Shown here in pieces: positions 18,052 to 26,874 of a stretch of DNA of 64,000 nt. The notes beneath the pieces are model-generated. The model was given only the letters and a program-made list of their open reading frames with translations. It made no database searches and had not been told where the DNA came from. The DNA is taken from the NCBI GenBank assembly GCA_963761775.1, contig CAVXIF010000012.1:1-64000 (forward strand), read 5' to 3'. Every line of letters starts with the position of its first letter. The stretch's first letter is position 1. The position numbers and the translations under genes are program-made. This DNA is from Parerythrobacter_A sp963761775. Lineage in GTDB: Bacteria > Pseudomonadota > Alphaproteobacteria > Sphingomonadales > Sphingomonadaceae.

Positions 18052-19278
18052 TTATCCCTTCACGCAGACCACCTGCTTAAGTGTATGCACGATTTCGACC
18101 AGATCGGCCTGTGCGGCCATGACCTTTTCGATCGGCTTGTAGGCTTTAGGCGTTTCATCGATCACGCCTGCATCCTTGCGGCATTCGACGCCGGCGGTAT
18201 CGGCGATGTGCTCTTCCAGCGACACTTCCTTCTTCGCTTGCGTCCGGCTCATGATGCGCCCTGCGCCATGCGAACAGCTGTCGAAGCTGTCCGCATTGCC
18301 CAGCCCCCGCACGATAAAGCTTTTCGCGCCCATCGAGCCGGGGATGATGCCCAGCGTCCCCTTCGCCGCGCGCACCGCACCTTTGCGGGTGACGAGCACG
18401 TTTTCGCCGAAGTGGTTTTCGCGCGTCACATAGTTGTGATGGCAGTTCACCGCCTCGCATTCGGCCTGGAACGGCTTGGCGATCTGGCCCCGCAGCGCCG
18501 CGATGGCGTGCGTCATCATCACCTGCCGGTTGAGCCGTGCGAAATCCTGCGCCCATTCGACCGCTTCCACATAGTCGTCGAAATGGTCGGTCCCTTCCGG
18601 GAAATACGCCAGGTCTTCGTCGGGCAGGTTGATGTGCCATTTGCGCATGTCCTGCTTCGCCAGTTCGATGAAATAGCGTCCGATGGCATTGCCCACGCCC
18701 CGGCTGCCGGAATGCAGCATCACCCAAACGCGCTGGTCCTGGTCGAGGCACAGTTCGATGAAGTGGTTGCCCGTTCCCAGCGTGCCGAGATGGACGAGAT
18801 GGTTGGCGCGTTCCAGCTTCGGATATTTGGCCACGATCCGGTCGAACCGGTGGACGAGCGTGGCCCATGCCTCGATCGTTTCGCCGGGCGGATCGCCCCA
18901 TGCGCCCTTGTCCCGCCCGCCGCGGCCGGCGGAACGACCATGCGGCACGGCCTTTTCGATAGCGGTGCGGATGGCTTCGAGGTTGTCCGGCAGGTCGCTC
19001 GCCATCAGCGAGGTGCGCGCGGCCATCATGCCGCAACCGATATCGACGCCCACCGCCGCCGGGATGACCGCGCCCTTGGTCGGGATGACCGAACCCACGG
19101 TTGCCCCGATGCCGACATGCACATCAGGCATGGCGGCGACATGTTTGAAGATGAACGGCATTCTGGCCGCGCGGGACAGCTGCTCGCGCGCCTTGTCGTC
19201 CACCGGCACGCCGCGTGTCCACGCCTTGATCGGCGAACCGCCTTCGACGTCATGAAATTCGTATCCGGTCTGCATCAT
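18052..19278 (-). CDS. rtcB: tRNA-splicing/RNA-repair ligase RtcB
   Basis: RtcB joins 2',3'-cyclic phosphate or 3'-phosphate RNA ends to 5'-OH ends with GTP and Mn2+. The 408-residue protein has GVDIGCGM (metal-binding Cys), GTGNHFIEL, HSGSRGVGN and HHNY, and near the C-terminus DSCSHGAGRIMSR, where the His is the guanylylated residue. The start at ATG 19278 is preferred over an upstream TTG because AAGGGA sits seven bases ahead. Known family role: repair of tRNA or rRNA cut by stress ribonucleases. It is the first gene of rtcBA, opposite rtcR. Confidence 0.95.
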   Translation of the reverse strand: MMQTGYEFHDVEGGSPIKAWTRGVPVDDKAREQLSRAARMPFIFKHVAAMPDVHVGIGATVGSVIPTKGAVIPAAVGVDIGCGMMAARTSLMASDLPDNLEAIRTAIEKAVPHGRSAGRGGRDKGAWGDPPGETIEAWATLVHRFDRIVAKYPKLERANHLVHLGTLGTGNHFIELCLDQDQRVWVMLHSGSRGVGNAIGRYFIELAKQDMRKWHINLPDEDLAYFPEGTDHFDDYVEAVEWAQDFARLNRQVMMTHAIAALRGQIAKPFQAECEAVNCHHNYVTRENHFGENVLVTRKGAVRAAKGTLGIIPGSMGAKSFIVRGLGNADSFDSCSHGAGRIMSRTQAKKEVSLEEHIADTAGVECRKDAGVIDETPKAYKPIEKVMAAQADLVEIVHTLKQVVCVKG

Positions 19279-19377
19279 ATCCAATTCCCTTGCGAGCCCC
19301 TTGGGGGTGACCGGCCCATTCCGGCCACCCCGGGCCTCGTCGCTGTCGGGCGTTCGACGACCCGACGCTCAAACCTC

Positions 19378-19393
19378 TGCAGCTAGCGTGCCA
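19378..19393 (-). promoter_or_regulatory. Sigma54 (-24/-12) promoter of rtcBA
   Basis: Read on the minus strand the bases are TGGCACGCTAGCTGCA. Against TGGCACR-N4-TTGCW only the first T of TTGC differs, and the invariant GG and GC are correctly spaced. It lies 100 bases upstream of rtcB, and the activator gene rtcR is divergent, exactly the arrangement of known rtc operons. Confidence 0.8.
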
Positions 19394-19401
19394 AGTCCTG
19401 G

Positions 19402-19426
19402 ATTACTGTGCGATATAATCAGTAAT
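19402..19426. promoter_or_regulatory. Candidate RtcR enhancer site
   Basis: ATTACTG (19402-19408) and CAGTAAT (19420-19426) form a perfect 7-bp inverted repeat with an 11-base centre, just upstream of the sigma54 promoter. Repeat centres are 18 bases apart, roughly two helical turns. The position fits an activator binding site; no RtcR footprint is known to me for this lineage. Confidence 0.45.
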
Positions 19427-19530
19427 ATGCTGATCTTGCATGGTTTTATGGCTGGCCTCTCTAAACGCTCCCTTGCCCGTTCTTCAATTATTGTATCGCA
19501 TCATATCGTAACTTATCCTATGGGATAGAA

Positions 19531-21120
19531 ATGACCAGCACCACCGTCATCGGATTTCTCGGCTCCACGCTCGATGCCAGCAAGACAGACTCTTCGCGCT
19601 GGAACAAATGGCGACCGACCGTCGGCCTGTGCATGCAGCCCGACTTGCGGGTCGACAGGCTGGTGCTCCTGCATGGCGCACGGCATCGGGGGCTGGCCGA
19701 ATACATCACGGCGGACGTTGCCGCCGTGTCGCCCGAAACGACGGTCGAGCCGCATTTGCTGGACTTCGGGGATGCCTGGGATTTCGAGGAAGTGTACACC
19801 GCGCTGCTGGATTTCGCGCAAGGGTTCGCTTTCGAACCGGACAGCGAGGACTACCTCGTCCATATCACTACTGGCACGCATGTCGCGCAGATATGCCTGT
19901 TCCTGCTGACCGAAGCGCGGTTCATCCCCGGCAAGCTGCTACAGACGCAGCCCAAGCGCGGCGCACCCGATCCGGCGGGTATCTGGAGCGCGATCGATCT
20001 CGACCTGTCGCGCTATGACAGTATTGCGCAACGGTTTGCAGAGGGTAGCCGAACCAGCACGTCCTTCCTGAAAGGCGGGATCGACACCTGCAACCCGCGC
20101 TTCAACGCGATGATCGACGAAATCGAGCAGGTCGCCTCGCGTTCCGCCGCGCCGCTGTTGCTGATGGGGCCGACAGGTGCCGGCAAGAGCATGCTTGCGC
20201 GCCGCATCTACGAACTCAAGGTGGACAGGCACCGGCTGTCGGGGCCGTTTGTCGAGGTGAACTGCGCCACGCTGAAAGGCGATGGCGCGATGTCCGCGCT
20301 GTTCGGCCACCGCAAGGGCGCGTTCACCGGGGCGGTGGCGGAGCGCGAGGGGCTGTTGCGGCGCGCGAATGGCGGGATGCTGTTCCTCGATGAAATCGGC
20401 GAGCTTGGGCTGGACGAACAGGCCATGATTCTGCGCGCGGTGGAGGAGGGGCGCTTTCTCCCGGTCGGTGCGGACAAGGAAGCCGCCAGCACGTTCCAGC
20501 TTATCGCCGGGACCAACCGCGATCTGCTGGCCGCCGTGGCTGCAGGAAAGTTTCGCGACGACCTGTTCGCGCGGCTCAACCTGTGGACGTTCGACTTGCC
20601 CGGCCTCGCCGACCGGCGCGAGGATATTGCGCCCAATGTCGACTACGAACTCGACCGGTTCGCAGCCGCGGAAGACACCCGCGTCACTTTCAATACCGAG
20701 GCACGCGCGCGCTATCTGGCCTTTGCGACGGGTCCGGGCGCGACATGGAACGGCAATTTTCGCGACCTGTCCGCCAGCATCACCCGCATGGCCACGCTCA
20801 GCCCCGATGGCCGCATCGGCAGACCGGCTGTGGAGGCCGAAATAATCCGGCTGGAAAGCCTGTGGGGCGGAGCCAACCCGAATGCGGGCGACGATGGCCT
20901 GGCGCGCATCCTGACGTCCGGACAAATCGACCAGCTCGACCCCTTCGACCGCGCGCAGCTTGCCGAAGTTGTCGCCGTGTGCCGCCGCAGTCCCTCGCTT
21001 TCCGCCGCCGGGCGCACGCTGTTCGCCGCATCGAGGCTGCGCCGCAAATCGACCAACGATGCCGACCGCCTGCGCAAATATCTCGCGCGGTTCGATTTGG
21101 CGTGGGACGATCTGGTGTGA
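19531..21120 (+). CDS. rtcR: Sigma54-dependent activator of RNA repair, RtcR
   Basis: 529 residues. Residues 1-180 are the CARF-like RtcR sensor domain (TVIGFLGSTLDASK and LVHITTGTHVAQICLFLL) that senses an RNA-derived ligand. Residues 185-430 are the AAA+ domain, with Walker A GPTGAGKS, the sigma54-contact loop KGAFTGA, Walker B GMLFLDEIGEL and an R-finger region. The C-terminus (SLSAAGRTLFAASRLRRKST) is a Fis-type helix-turn-helix. It activates the divergent rtcBA operon. The gene is intact, in contrast to many in the window. Confidence 0.93.
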   Translation: MTSTTVIGFLGSTLDASKTDSSRWNKWRPTVGLCMQPDLRVDRLVLLHGARHRGLAEYITADVAAVSPETTVEPHLLDFGDAWDFEEVYTALLDFAQGFAFEPDSEDYLVHITTGTHVAQICLFLLTEARFIPGKLLQTQPKRGAPDPAGIWSAIDLDLSRYDSIAQRFAEGSRTSTSFLKGGIDTCNPRFNAMIDEIEQVASRSAAPLLLMGPTGAGKSMLARRIYELKVDRHRLSGPFVEVNCATLKGDGAMSALFGHRKGAFTGAVAEREGLLRRANGGMLFLDEIGELGLDEQAMILRAVEEGRFLPVGADKEAASTFQLIAGTNRDLLAAVAAGKFRDDLFARLNLWTFDLPGLADRREDIAPNVDYELDRFAAAEDTRVTFNTEARARYLAFATGPGATWNGNFRDLSASITRMATLSPDGRIGRPAVEAEIIRLESLWGGANPNAGDDGLARILTSGQIDQLDPFDRAQLAEVVAVCRRSPSLSAAGRTLFAASRLRRKSTNDADRLRKYLARFDLAWDDLV

Positions 21121-21132
21121 TATTCTTCACGC

Positions 21133-22164
21133 GTGCTGGCCTCGCCACCTGCTTTTGAGAAGGAAGTTGCCATCGAATACCGCACGCTCGGACCGGACCT
21201 CGAAGTCTCCGCCATCGGCATTGGCTGCATGCCGATGATCCGGGATGGCAATATCCACTACGGCCATGCCGAAGACAGTGTTTCGACACGCACCATCCAC
21301 GAGGCAATCGACCTCGGCGTAACGTTCTTCGACACCGCAGAGATGTATGGCCCCTTCAGCAACGAAGAGCTGGTCGGAGGGGCCATCAAGGACCGCCGCG
21401 ACGGTCTTGTCATTGCGACCAAGTTTGCGATGCGATGGGAGGGAAACACACCAGTCGCACTGGACGGCAGCCCCGAAAGCGCACGGCGCGCCTGCGAAGG
21501 TTCGCTGAAACGGCTCGGCATCGACACCATCGACCTGTTCTACCAGCATCGCGTCGATCCAGACGTCCCGATCGAGGAGACGGTCGGCGGCATGGCGGAT
21601 CTGGTGACAGAGGGAAAAGTGCGCTTCCTCGGTCTGTCCGAAGCGGCGGCCGATACAGTGCGCCGTGCGGCCAAAGTGCATCCGATTGCGGCGCTGCAAA
21701 GCGAATATTCGATCTGGGAACGCGGTGTCGAAGACGACATTCTGGTCGCCTGCCGCGAGAATGGCATCGGGTTCGTCCCCTACAGCCCGCTGGGCCGGGG
21801 CTTTTTGGCTGGAGGCATCCGGTCACTGGGCGACCTGCCCGCAGACGACTGGCGGCATAACGATCCGCGATATTCGCCCGAAAACATGCCCAGGAACCTT
21901 GCTATCGTCGACGCGATTGCGGGTGTTGCCCGCCGCCATGACGTATCGAACGCGCAGATCGCGCTGGCATGGCTGCTGGCACAGGGCGACGACATCGTGC
22001 CCATCCCCGGCGTCAAGCGCAGCGAGACGATGCGGGACAGCGCCGGTGCGCCGGAGGTGAAATTGAGCGAATGCGACCTGGCGGAAATCGACGCCGCTGC
22101 GCCCAATGGCCAGACCGCAGGCGCGCGCTACGCGCCCGCAGGGATGGCGCGAGTTAATATTTGA
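21133..22164 (+). CDS. Aldo/keto reductase
   Basis: 343 residues of TIM-barrel AKR type. It contains GCMPM, FFDTAEMYG (catalytic Asp and Tyr), ATKFAMRW (Lys region), YQHRVDPDVPIEETVGGMAD (catalytic His) and the NADPH-binding tail IPGVKRSETMRDS. This pattern matches the AKR13/YakC-like subgroup that reduces assorted aldehydes and ketones. The start is an uncertain GTG 12 bases past rtcR; a later start at the EYRTLGPDLEVS segment is possible. It sits directly behind rtcR and may be read through from it, but no functional link is implied. Confidence 0.85.
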   Translation: MLASPPAFEKEVAIEYRTLGPDLEVSAIGIGCMPMIRDGNIHYGHAEDSVSTRTIHEAIDLGVTFFDTAEMYGPFSNEELVGGAIKDRRDGLVIATKFAMRWEGNTPVALDGSPESARRACEGSLKRLGIDTIDLFYQHRVDPDVPIEETVGGMADLVTEGKVRFLGLSEAAADTVRRAAKVHPIAALQSEYSIWERGVEDDILVACRENGIGFVPYSPLGRGFLAGGIRSLGDLPADDWRHNDPRYSPENMPRNLAIVDAIAGVARRHDVSNAQIALAWLLAQGDDIVPIPGVKRSETMRDSAGAPEVKLSECDLAEIDAAAPNGQTAGARYAPAGMARVNI

Positions 22165-22178
22165 GGCGGCTCGCCGGT

Positions 22179-22529
22179 CTAGGCGGCGACGGCAAACTTC
22201 GCCGGCAAGGCATCTGCCAACGGCGTAAGCGAACGCAACAGACGCGGAACGGCATCGCGTTTTACCAGCCATGTTGCCTGCATCGCGGCGCGGTCCGGAT
22301 CGCCGGCTCTCAGAGCGGCAACGGTTGCGAGTAGCGCGCTTTCCTGGTGGCTGGTCTGCGTATCGCCGACCGGCTTCACGTACACCGTCGAGCGAGCCGA
22401 AGCGCGCAGGACCGCAGCGGCCCGTTCCAGTGACCAGACCGCAACCTTGCCACTGGCACGCCCGCCCAATGACGGGGTAGCTTCATTTCCGGTGCCGTTC
22501 CAAAGCGCACGAAACTGATCGATCATCAT
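22179..22529 (-). CDS. Small protein of unknown function under a Fur-box-like site
   Basis: 116 residues, starting MMIDQFRALWNGTGNEATPS, largely helical with no Cys, signal peptide or membrane segment. I do not recognise the family. The start lies about 20 bases downstream of a TGATAATCA element that resembles a Fur box, so iron regulation is plausible. It converges on the aldo/keto reductase gene with 14 bases between the stops. Confidence 0.6.
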   Translation of the reverse strand: MMIDQFRALWNGTGNEATPSLGGRASGKVAVWSLERAAAVLRASARSTVYVKPVGDTQTSHQESALLATVAALRAGDPDRAAMQATWLVKRDAVPRLLRSLTPLADALPAKFAVAA

Positions 22530-22549
22530 TCACTCCAGCCAACAGGTTG

Positions 22550-22570
22550 TTGCGAGTGATAATCAATAAC
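22550..22570 (-). promoter_or_regulatory. Fur-box-like element
   Basis: TTGCGAGTGATAATCAATAAC contains TGATAATCA, the centre of the classical Fur consensus, 21 bases before the start of the 116-residue gene. A second similar element lies at 22903-22920. Similarity judged by eye. Confidence 0.4.
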
Positions 22571-22596
22571 AGGAAATCGTCAACCCGCCGGGCAAC

Positions 22597-22626
22597 AAAA
22601 AAGGCGACATCGCTGCCGCCCTTTTC
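22597..22626 (-). terminator. Rho-independent terminator of the 54-residue Cys protein gene
   Basis: On the minus strand AAAAGGGCGGCA pairs with TGTCGCCTTTTTT around GCGA, giving a GC-rich stem followed by six T residues. It lies about 35 bases after the stop codon at 22660. Confidence 0.65.
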
Positions 22627-22659
22627 GCGCTGGATCGCTCCAGCAAATGTCCGTGCAGG

Positions 22660-22824
22660 TTACGCGGCCTTTCGCTCGCCTTCGGACGCGACGAATTCGC
22701 CGCACCAGTCATCCCTGGCTACCGTCGGCCAATGCGCCTGCTTGTCACCCTCGGCCGGCGAAGGGGCGTAGCGGCGGCATTCGGTTTGCTTGCTCTGGAA
22801 AAACTTGCAGTTGGCGCAGGTCAT
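22660..22824 (-). CDS. 54-residue cysteine-containing protein (CxxCKFF...CRRYAP...DDWCGEF)
   Basis: The frame from ATG 22824 starts MTCANCKFFQSKQTECRRYA and ends in WPTVARDDWCGEFVASEGER. Four cysteines (residues 3, 6, 16 and about 43) in a C-x2-C...C...C pattern suggest a small metal-binding domain. Short proteins of this kind (CxxCxFF, CRRYPP, DDWCGEF) are widespread in proteobacteria, but I know no function. AGGAG sits eight bases before the start, and a terminator follows. A Fur-box-like sequence 80-100 bases upstream suggests iron control. Confidence 0.75.
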   Translation of the reverse strand: MTCANCKFFQSKQTECRRYAPSPAEGDKQAHWPTVARDDWCGEFVASEGERKAA

Positions 22825-22902
22825 TATCGGCTCCTGTTTCCTGTTGGTTGACGGAGCTTTTGCATCACAGAATCCGAAAAGTCAACGAAAACAATAGCTT
22901 AG

Positions 22903-22920
22903 TAATAGTAATCATTAGCA
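22903..22920 (-). promoter_or_regulatory. Second Fur-box-like element
   Basis: TAATAGTAATCATTAGCA holds GTAATCATTA, close to the ATGATAATCATTA core of Fur boxes, about 80 bases upstream of the 54-residue gene. Two such elements within 360 bases strengthen the idea of an iron-regulated pair. Confidence 0.35.
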
Positions 22921-22954
22921 GTTACTAACTGCGAATGCGTCACAACTGCGTAGT

Positions 22955-23768
22955 TCAGTCCCGACCCGCCAAGCGGTCCTCAACGCCCTGCCGCAAGTCC
23001 GCAATGCGTTGCGCGTTGACGCCAAGATCGCTCAGGCCGACGCGCGACGTGGAGCGAAAGTCCACGATGCTGCCAACGCCATCGGCGCGCACGCGCGCGA
23101 CAACGTCGTCGCGGAAGCCGTACCAGAACAGTTCGTCCGTTCCCTCGACGCGGCCTGCCCCTGCGTCCACGCTGACATTGTCGAAGCCGCGCGTGGTCAT
23201 TGCCGCCTCGACTGCAGCGACCGTTTCCCCGACCGATGCCGCCACGCGCAGGGGCGCAAGGTCGGGATAGCCTTCCGCGATGAGCTGTGTGGCGGTGCGG
23301 TCGGCGACGGCGTCATTGCCCGCCCACTTCTCCAGGCCACCGAGCGGTACATCGAACACCATCGGTTCATTCGCGCCATCCGCCGCGCGCCTCGCCATCA
23401 TTGCATCGGAAAAGACCGGCGCATCGGTGGTGTCGGTGGCGATGTCGTAAATCAGCGGCACGCTCTGCGCCTGCGTGCGCAACTGATTGAATCCGCATCA
23501 GCACCAGCAGCGGTATTGCCAGCGCGATCACCGCCGCCACCCAGCCGCGCCGCGGCTTGACCAACACCGCCACCAGCAGCGCGATAACGGCCAGCACAGC
23601 CAATCCCATCGCGGCAGGCGCACCGATGCCGACGGTCATGGTGCCGAAGCCGGTCATCTTGCTCCACCACCCGAACTTTGCGCCCAGCGACGCCAGCAGG
23701 AACCAGACCGGCAGCAACAGGGACAGGACGAGGGCGATGCGCGGCAGGGCACTGAGCAGCTTTTTCAT
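22955..23768 (-). pseudogene. DUF1499 family membrane protein, one frameshift
   Basis: The N-terminal part (from ATG 23768, MKKLLSALPRIALVLSLLLP) has three hydrophobic segments, at about residues 8-28, 45-70 and 78-90. It breaks near 23490 and continues in the next frame with a DUF1499-type domain (LRTQAQSVPLIYDIATDTTD, FDVPLGGLEKWAGND, IVDFRSTSRVGLSDLGVNAQ). The rebuilt length of about 270 residues suits the family. Function is unknown. A single indel in an otherwise conserved protein suggests a sequence error. Confidence 0.7.
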
Positions 23769-23807
23769 GGGCCTGCATCTACCCCACCGCGCGCCGGTGC
23801 GTAAGGG

Positions 23808-24486
23808 CTATTCGGTTTCCAGCGCGGGCTGCGGATTGTTGGGCACCAGGATCATGGTGTTGTCCTCCACACCCCAGCTTTTCAACCGCGACAGCAGGTT
23901 CATGCCGATAACATTGGTATCGCCCAAGTTGGGCGCGACCACCGCGTCCAGCCCGCGCGCCGCGACATTGCCGAAGCGCAATTCGTCGATCGTCGTCAGA
24001 TCGGCCAGGATGGTGCCGTTCGCGGTTTTCAGGCGCAGCGGCAGCCCGCCCTGGCGCGGCTCCAGACCTGCCGCCTGTGCGGTGGATTGCGACAGCGCAG
24101 TCAGCGTCGCTCCGGTATCGACCATGAAATTGACCGGTGCGCCGTTCACCTCGGCCTCCAGCCAGAAATGCCCGTCGCGCGCCATCGGAATGCGAGTTCT
24201 CGCCACCCTCCACTACCTGTTCGGGCAAGCCGATCTGCGGCACGGCGAAATCGAGTTGGGGATCGAACCGAGCGACTTGCAGCACCACCAGCACCAGCAC
24301 ACAACCGAGCGTCAGCGTGCTGGCGGTGCGGATCAGCCCGCCCAGCGGCACCCGGTTGCGCGACATGATCGAGCCGATCCAGCCCGCCGCCACCGCCGCA
24401 ACCGTCGCGATCAGCAGACCCGAACGCGGCACGTCGCGAATGGTGTCGGCTATCAGCGAGAGAATGTCTGCGGGGTCCATCGCCAC
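23808..24486 (-). pseudogene. Clan AA (retroviral-type) aspartic protease, membrane-anchored, one frameshift
   Basis: The first frame (ATG or GTG at 24486) encodes two membrane segments (SGLLIATVAAVAAGWIGSI and TASTLTLGCVLVLVVLQVA) and runs to FAVPQIGLPEQVVEGG. After a shift near 24200 the second frame gives RIPMARDGHFWLEAEVNGAP, VNFMVDTGATLTALS (catalytic DTGA) and DTNVIGMNLLSRL. This matches the bacterial TIGR02281-type proteases with a single DTGA motif that dimerise. Total about 225 residues. Substrate unknown. Confidence 0.75.
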
Positions 24487-24531
24487 CTATCTAGGGACCG
24501 CAGCCCGTCATTTCCATGAACCGCACCCGGC

Positions 24532-25530
24532 TCAGGGCGCGGACAGCTCCGGCCCCGCCTCGGCCAGGATCATGGAGAACCGCTTTTCGCCATCCGTCCA
24601 TCGCTGCAACGGGGTCCAGCCCCCCGCCAGCAACAGGGTGTTGGACGAACGCCGCCCGAACTTGTGGCTGTTTTCGGTATGGATGCTTTCGCCTTTGTGC
24701 ATGGTGAATGTTTCATCCGCAACGTCGAACGCGATGTCGTGCTGCGCCACCAGATGCATCTCGATACGGGCAAAGGCATCGTTCCAGCGCGCTTCGTGGC
24801 GCAGCGCATCGACCGGTATGGTACCGCGCAACTCGCGATTGATGCGTTCGGCCAGATTCAGGTTGAATCGCGCCGTCACGCCCGCCGCATCGTCATAGGC
24901 CGCGCGCAGCGTATCGCGGCTTTTGACGAGGTCCATGCCGATCAGAAGCTTGGCCCCTTGGCCCAGTGTCTCGCGCATGGTCCGCAGCAGATCGACAGCG
25001 GTGCGCGGGATCATGTTGCCGATGGTGGAGCCGGGGAAGAAGCCGAGCTTGGGCACATCCGCCACCGCACCGGGCAATTCCACCCGCCGCATGAAATCCG
25101 CTTCCACCGGATGCACCGGCAGGCCGGGAAACTTGCCGGACAGATCGGCGGCGGCCGCGCGCAGGAAATCGCCGGCAATGTCGAGCGGCACATAGGCCGC
25201 GGCATCGATCTGGCCAAGCAGCAGCGGCGTTTTCACCGACGATCCGCTGCCGAATTCCACCACCGCGCGCCCCGGCCCGATGGCATCCGCAAACGCCGCG
25301 CCCTCGTTGCGCAGAATTTCGGTTTCGGCGCGGGTCGGATAATATTCCGGCGCCTGCGTAATATCCTCGAACAATTGCGATCCGGCATCGTCATACAGCC
25401 AGCGTGCGGGGACCGCCTTCTGCTCCTGCGCCAGCCCCTCCAGCACATCCCGCCGGAAGGCGCGATCCACGCCGTCCGCGTCGCGATCCACCAGCGCGAG
25501 GCTCTCGCCCGCCTGTTCCGTGTTGGTCAT
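24532..25530 (-). CDS. egtD: L-histidine N-alpha-methyltransferase (ergothioneine)
   Basis: EgtD trimethylates histidine with S-adenosylmethionine to hercynine, the first step of ergothioneine synthesis. The 332-residue protein has the SAM site VVEFGSGSSVKTPLLL, DIAGDFL, FFPGSTIGNM and the C-terminal HTENSHKF segment used for histidine binding. The start is ATG 25530 (MTNTEQAGESLALV). The frame runs further upstream, but that would overlap egtB. It follows egtB by five bases and is certainly co-transcribed. Confidence 0.92.
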   Translation of the reverse strand: MTNTEQAGESLALVDRDADGVDRAFRRDVLEGLAQEQKAVPARWLYDDAGSQLFEDITQAPEYYPTRAETEILRNEGAAFADAIGPGRAVVEFGSGSSVKTPLLLGQIDAAAYVPLDIAGDFLRAAAADLSGKFPGLPVHPVEADFMRRVELPGAVADVPKLGFFPGSTIGNMIPRTAVDLLRTMRETLGQGAKLLIGMDLVKSRDTLRAAYDDAAGVTARFNLNLAERINRELRGTIPVDALRHEARWNDAFARIEMHLVAQHDIAFDVADETFTMHKGESIHTENSHKFGRRSSNTLLLAGGWTPLQRWTDGEKRFSMILAEAGPELSAP

Positions 25531-25535
25531 GCCTG

Positions 25536-26787
25536 TCAGATATCCTTTGCCAGGCGAAGACCTGTGAATTGCCATCGTTGATGGGGGTAGAAGAAATTGC
25601 GGTAGCTGGCCCGCGAATGTCCGCGCGGTGTGGCACAGCTCGCCCCGCGAAGCACGCACTGTCCGCTCATGAACTTGCCGTTATATTCGCCGATGGCCCC
25701 GGCGGCGGGTTCGAAGCGGGGATAGGGCAGATAGGCGGAGCGGGTGAATTGCCAGCAATCGCCGAACATCGCGGTGCCACCGCGCGGGAGGGGTGCATGC
25801 GCGCTTTCCAGCTGGTTGCCGCCATCGCGGGCAAAGCGTCCACCCTCGCCGCTGCGCGTAAAGGCTTCCCACTCGAATTCGGTCGGCAAGCGCGCACCGG
25901 CCCAGCTGGCAAAGGCGTCGGCCTCGAAATAGGAGACATGCGTCACTGGCGCGTGGCGGTCGCGCGGTTGCCATCCGGCATGGGTGAAATGTTCGTCGTC
26001 CCGCCAGTATAGCGGAGCAGCGATGCCTTCGCGGGATTTCCACGCCCAGCCGTCTGATAGCCAATGGCGCGGTTCGTCGTAGCCGCCATCGGCGATGAAC
26101 GCCTCCCATTCGCCATTCGTCACCAGCGTTTCGCGCAAGGCGAACGGTTCCAGCAGCACGCGGTGGCGCGGGCCTTCATTGTCGTAAGCGAACCCTTCGC
26201 GATTGTTGCCGACCAGCGCGATGCCACCGGGATGCGTACCCCAGAGGTCGGCATCGGCAGCGGGTGCCCTGGTGGTCGGCACGGCGTCGAACATGGCGGG
26301 GCCAAGCGGGTTCTGGAACAGCGCGTGCTTGATATCGGTCAGCAGCAATTCCTGGTGCTGCTGCTCGTGCGCGATACCCAGTTCGACCAGCGGGGCGAGT
26401 TCCGGATCGTCGAGCAGAGGGTGCCATCGCGTCGTCGATAGCCTCGCGCCATTCCGCGATTTCGGACAGGGCCGGGCGCGACAGCAGGCCGCGCGCAAAC
26501 CGGTCGATCCGCGCGCCCTCGGCCTCGTAATAGGAATTGAAGATGAAGGGCAGGCGTTCGTCGTGCAGCCGGTAATTCGTCACATGGTCGCGCAGCAGGA
26601 ATGTCTCGAAGAACCACGTCGTATGGCCCAGATGCCATTTTGCGGGGCTGGCATCTTCCATCGATTGCAGCGTTGCGTCGGCATCGGACAAGGGCGCGGC
26701 CAGCGCCGCCGTCAGCGCGCGGGTTGCGCGATACCGCGCGGCCAGCGTGGCGAGTGCGGGTGCGGTGTCTGCCTGCGGGCTGGACAT
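25536..26787 (-). pseudogene. egtB: Ergothioneine biosynthesis sulfoxide synthase EgtB, one frameshift
   Basis: EgtB is the iron enzyme that joins hercynine to a thiol (gamma-glutamylcysteine or cysteine) with oxygen. The N-terminal DinB-like domain shows WHLGHTTWFFETFLL, and after the break AHEQQHQELLLTDI; these histidines form the iron site. The C-terminal formylglycine-generating-type domain shows ETLVTNGEWEAFIADGGY, VTHVSYFEADAFASWAGARL and RNFFYPHQRWQFTGLRLA. The frame changes near 26428, between EAIDDAMA and LLDDPELAPLVEL. Rebuilt length is about 416 residues, starting at ATG 26787. The break sits inside a fully conserved context, so it is probably a sequence error. Confidence 0.85.
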
Positions 26788-26874
26788 GGCGATGCTCCTG
26801 TCGTGACGTGCCCTGCCTTGCTGACGCAAAGCGGTGCCGTTGAAAACCCCGGGACCGGAAGACGATCACATTTG

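Noticed and set aside
19531..20080. CARF-like domain as sign of a CRISPR-linked regulator
   Set aside because: The domain belongs to RtcR, with an AAA+ sigma54 domain and divergent rtcBA; no repeat-spacer array or cas gene is present.
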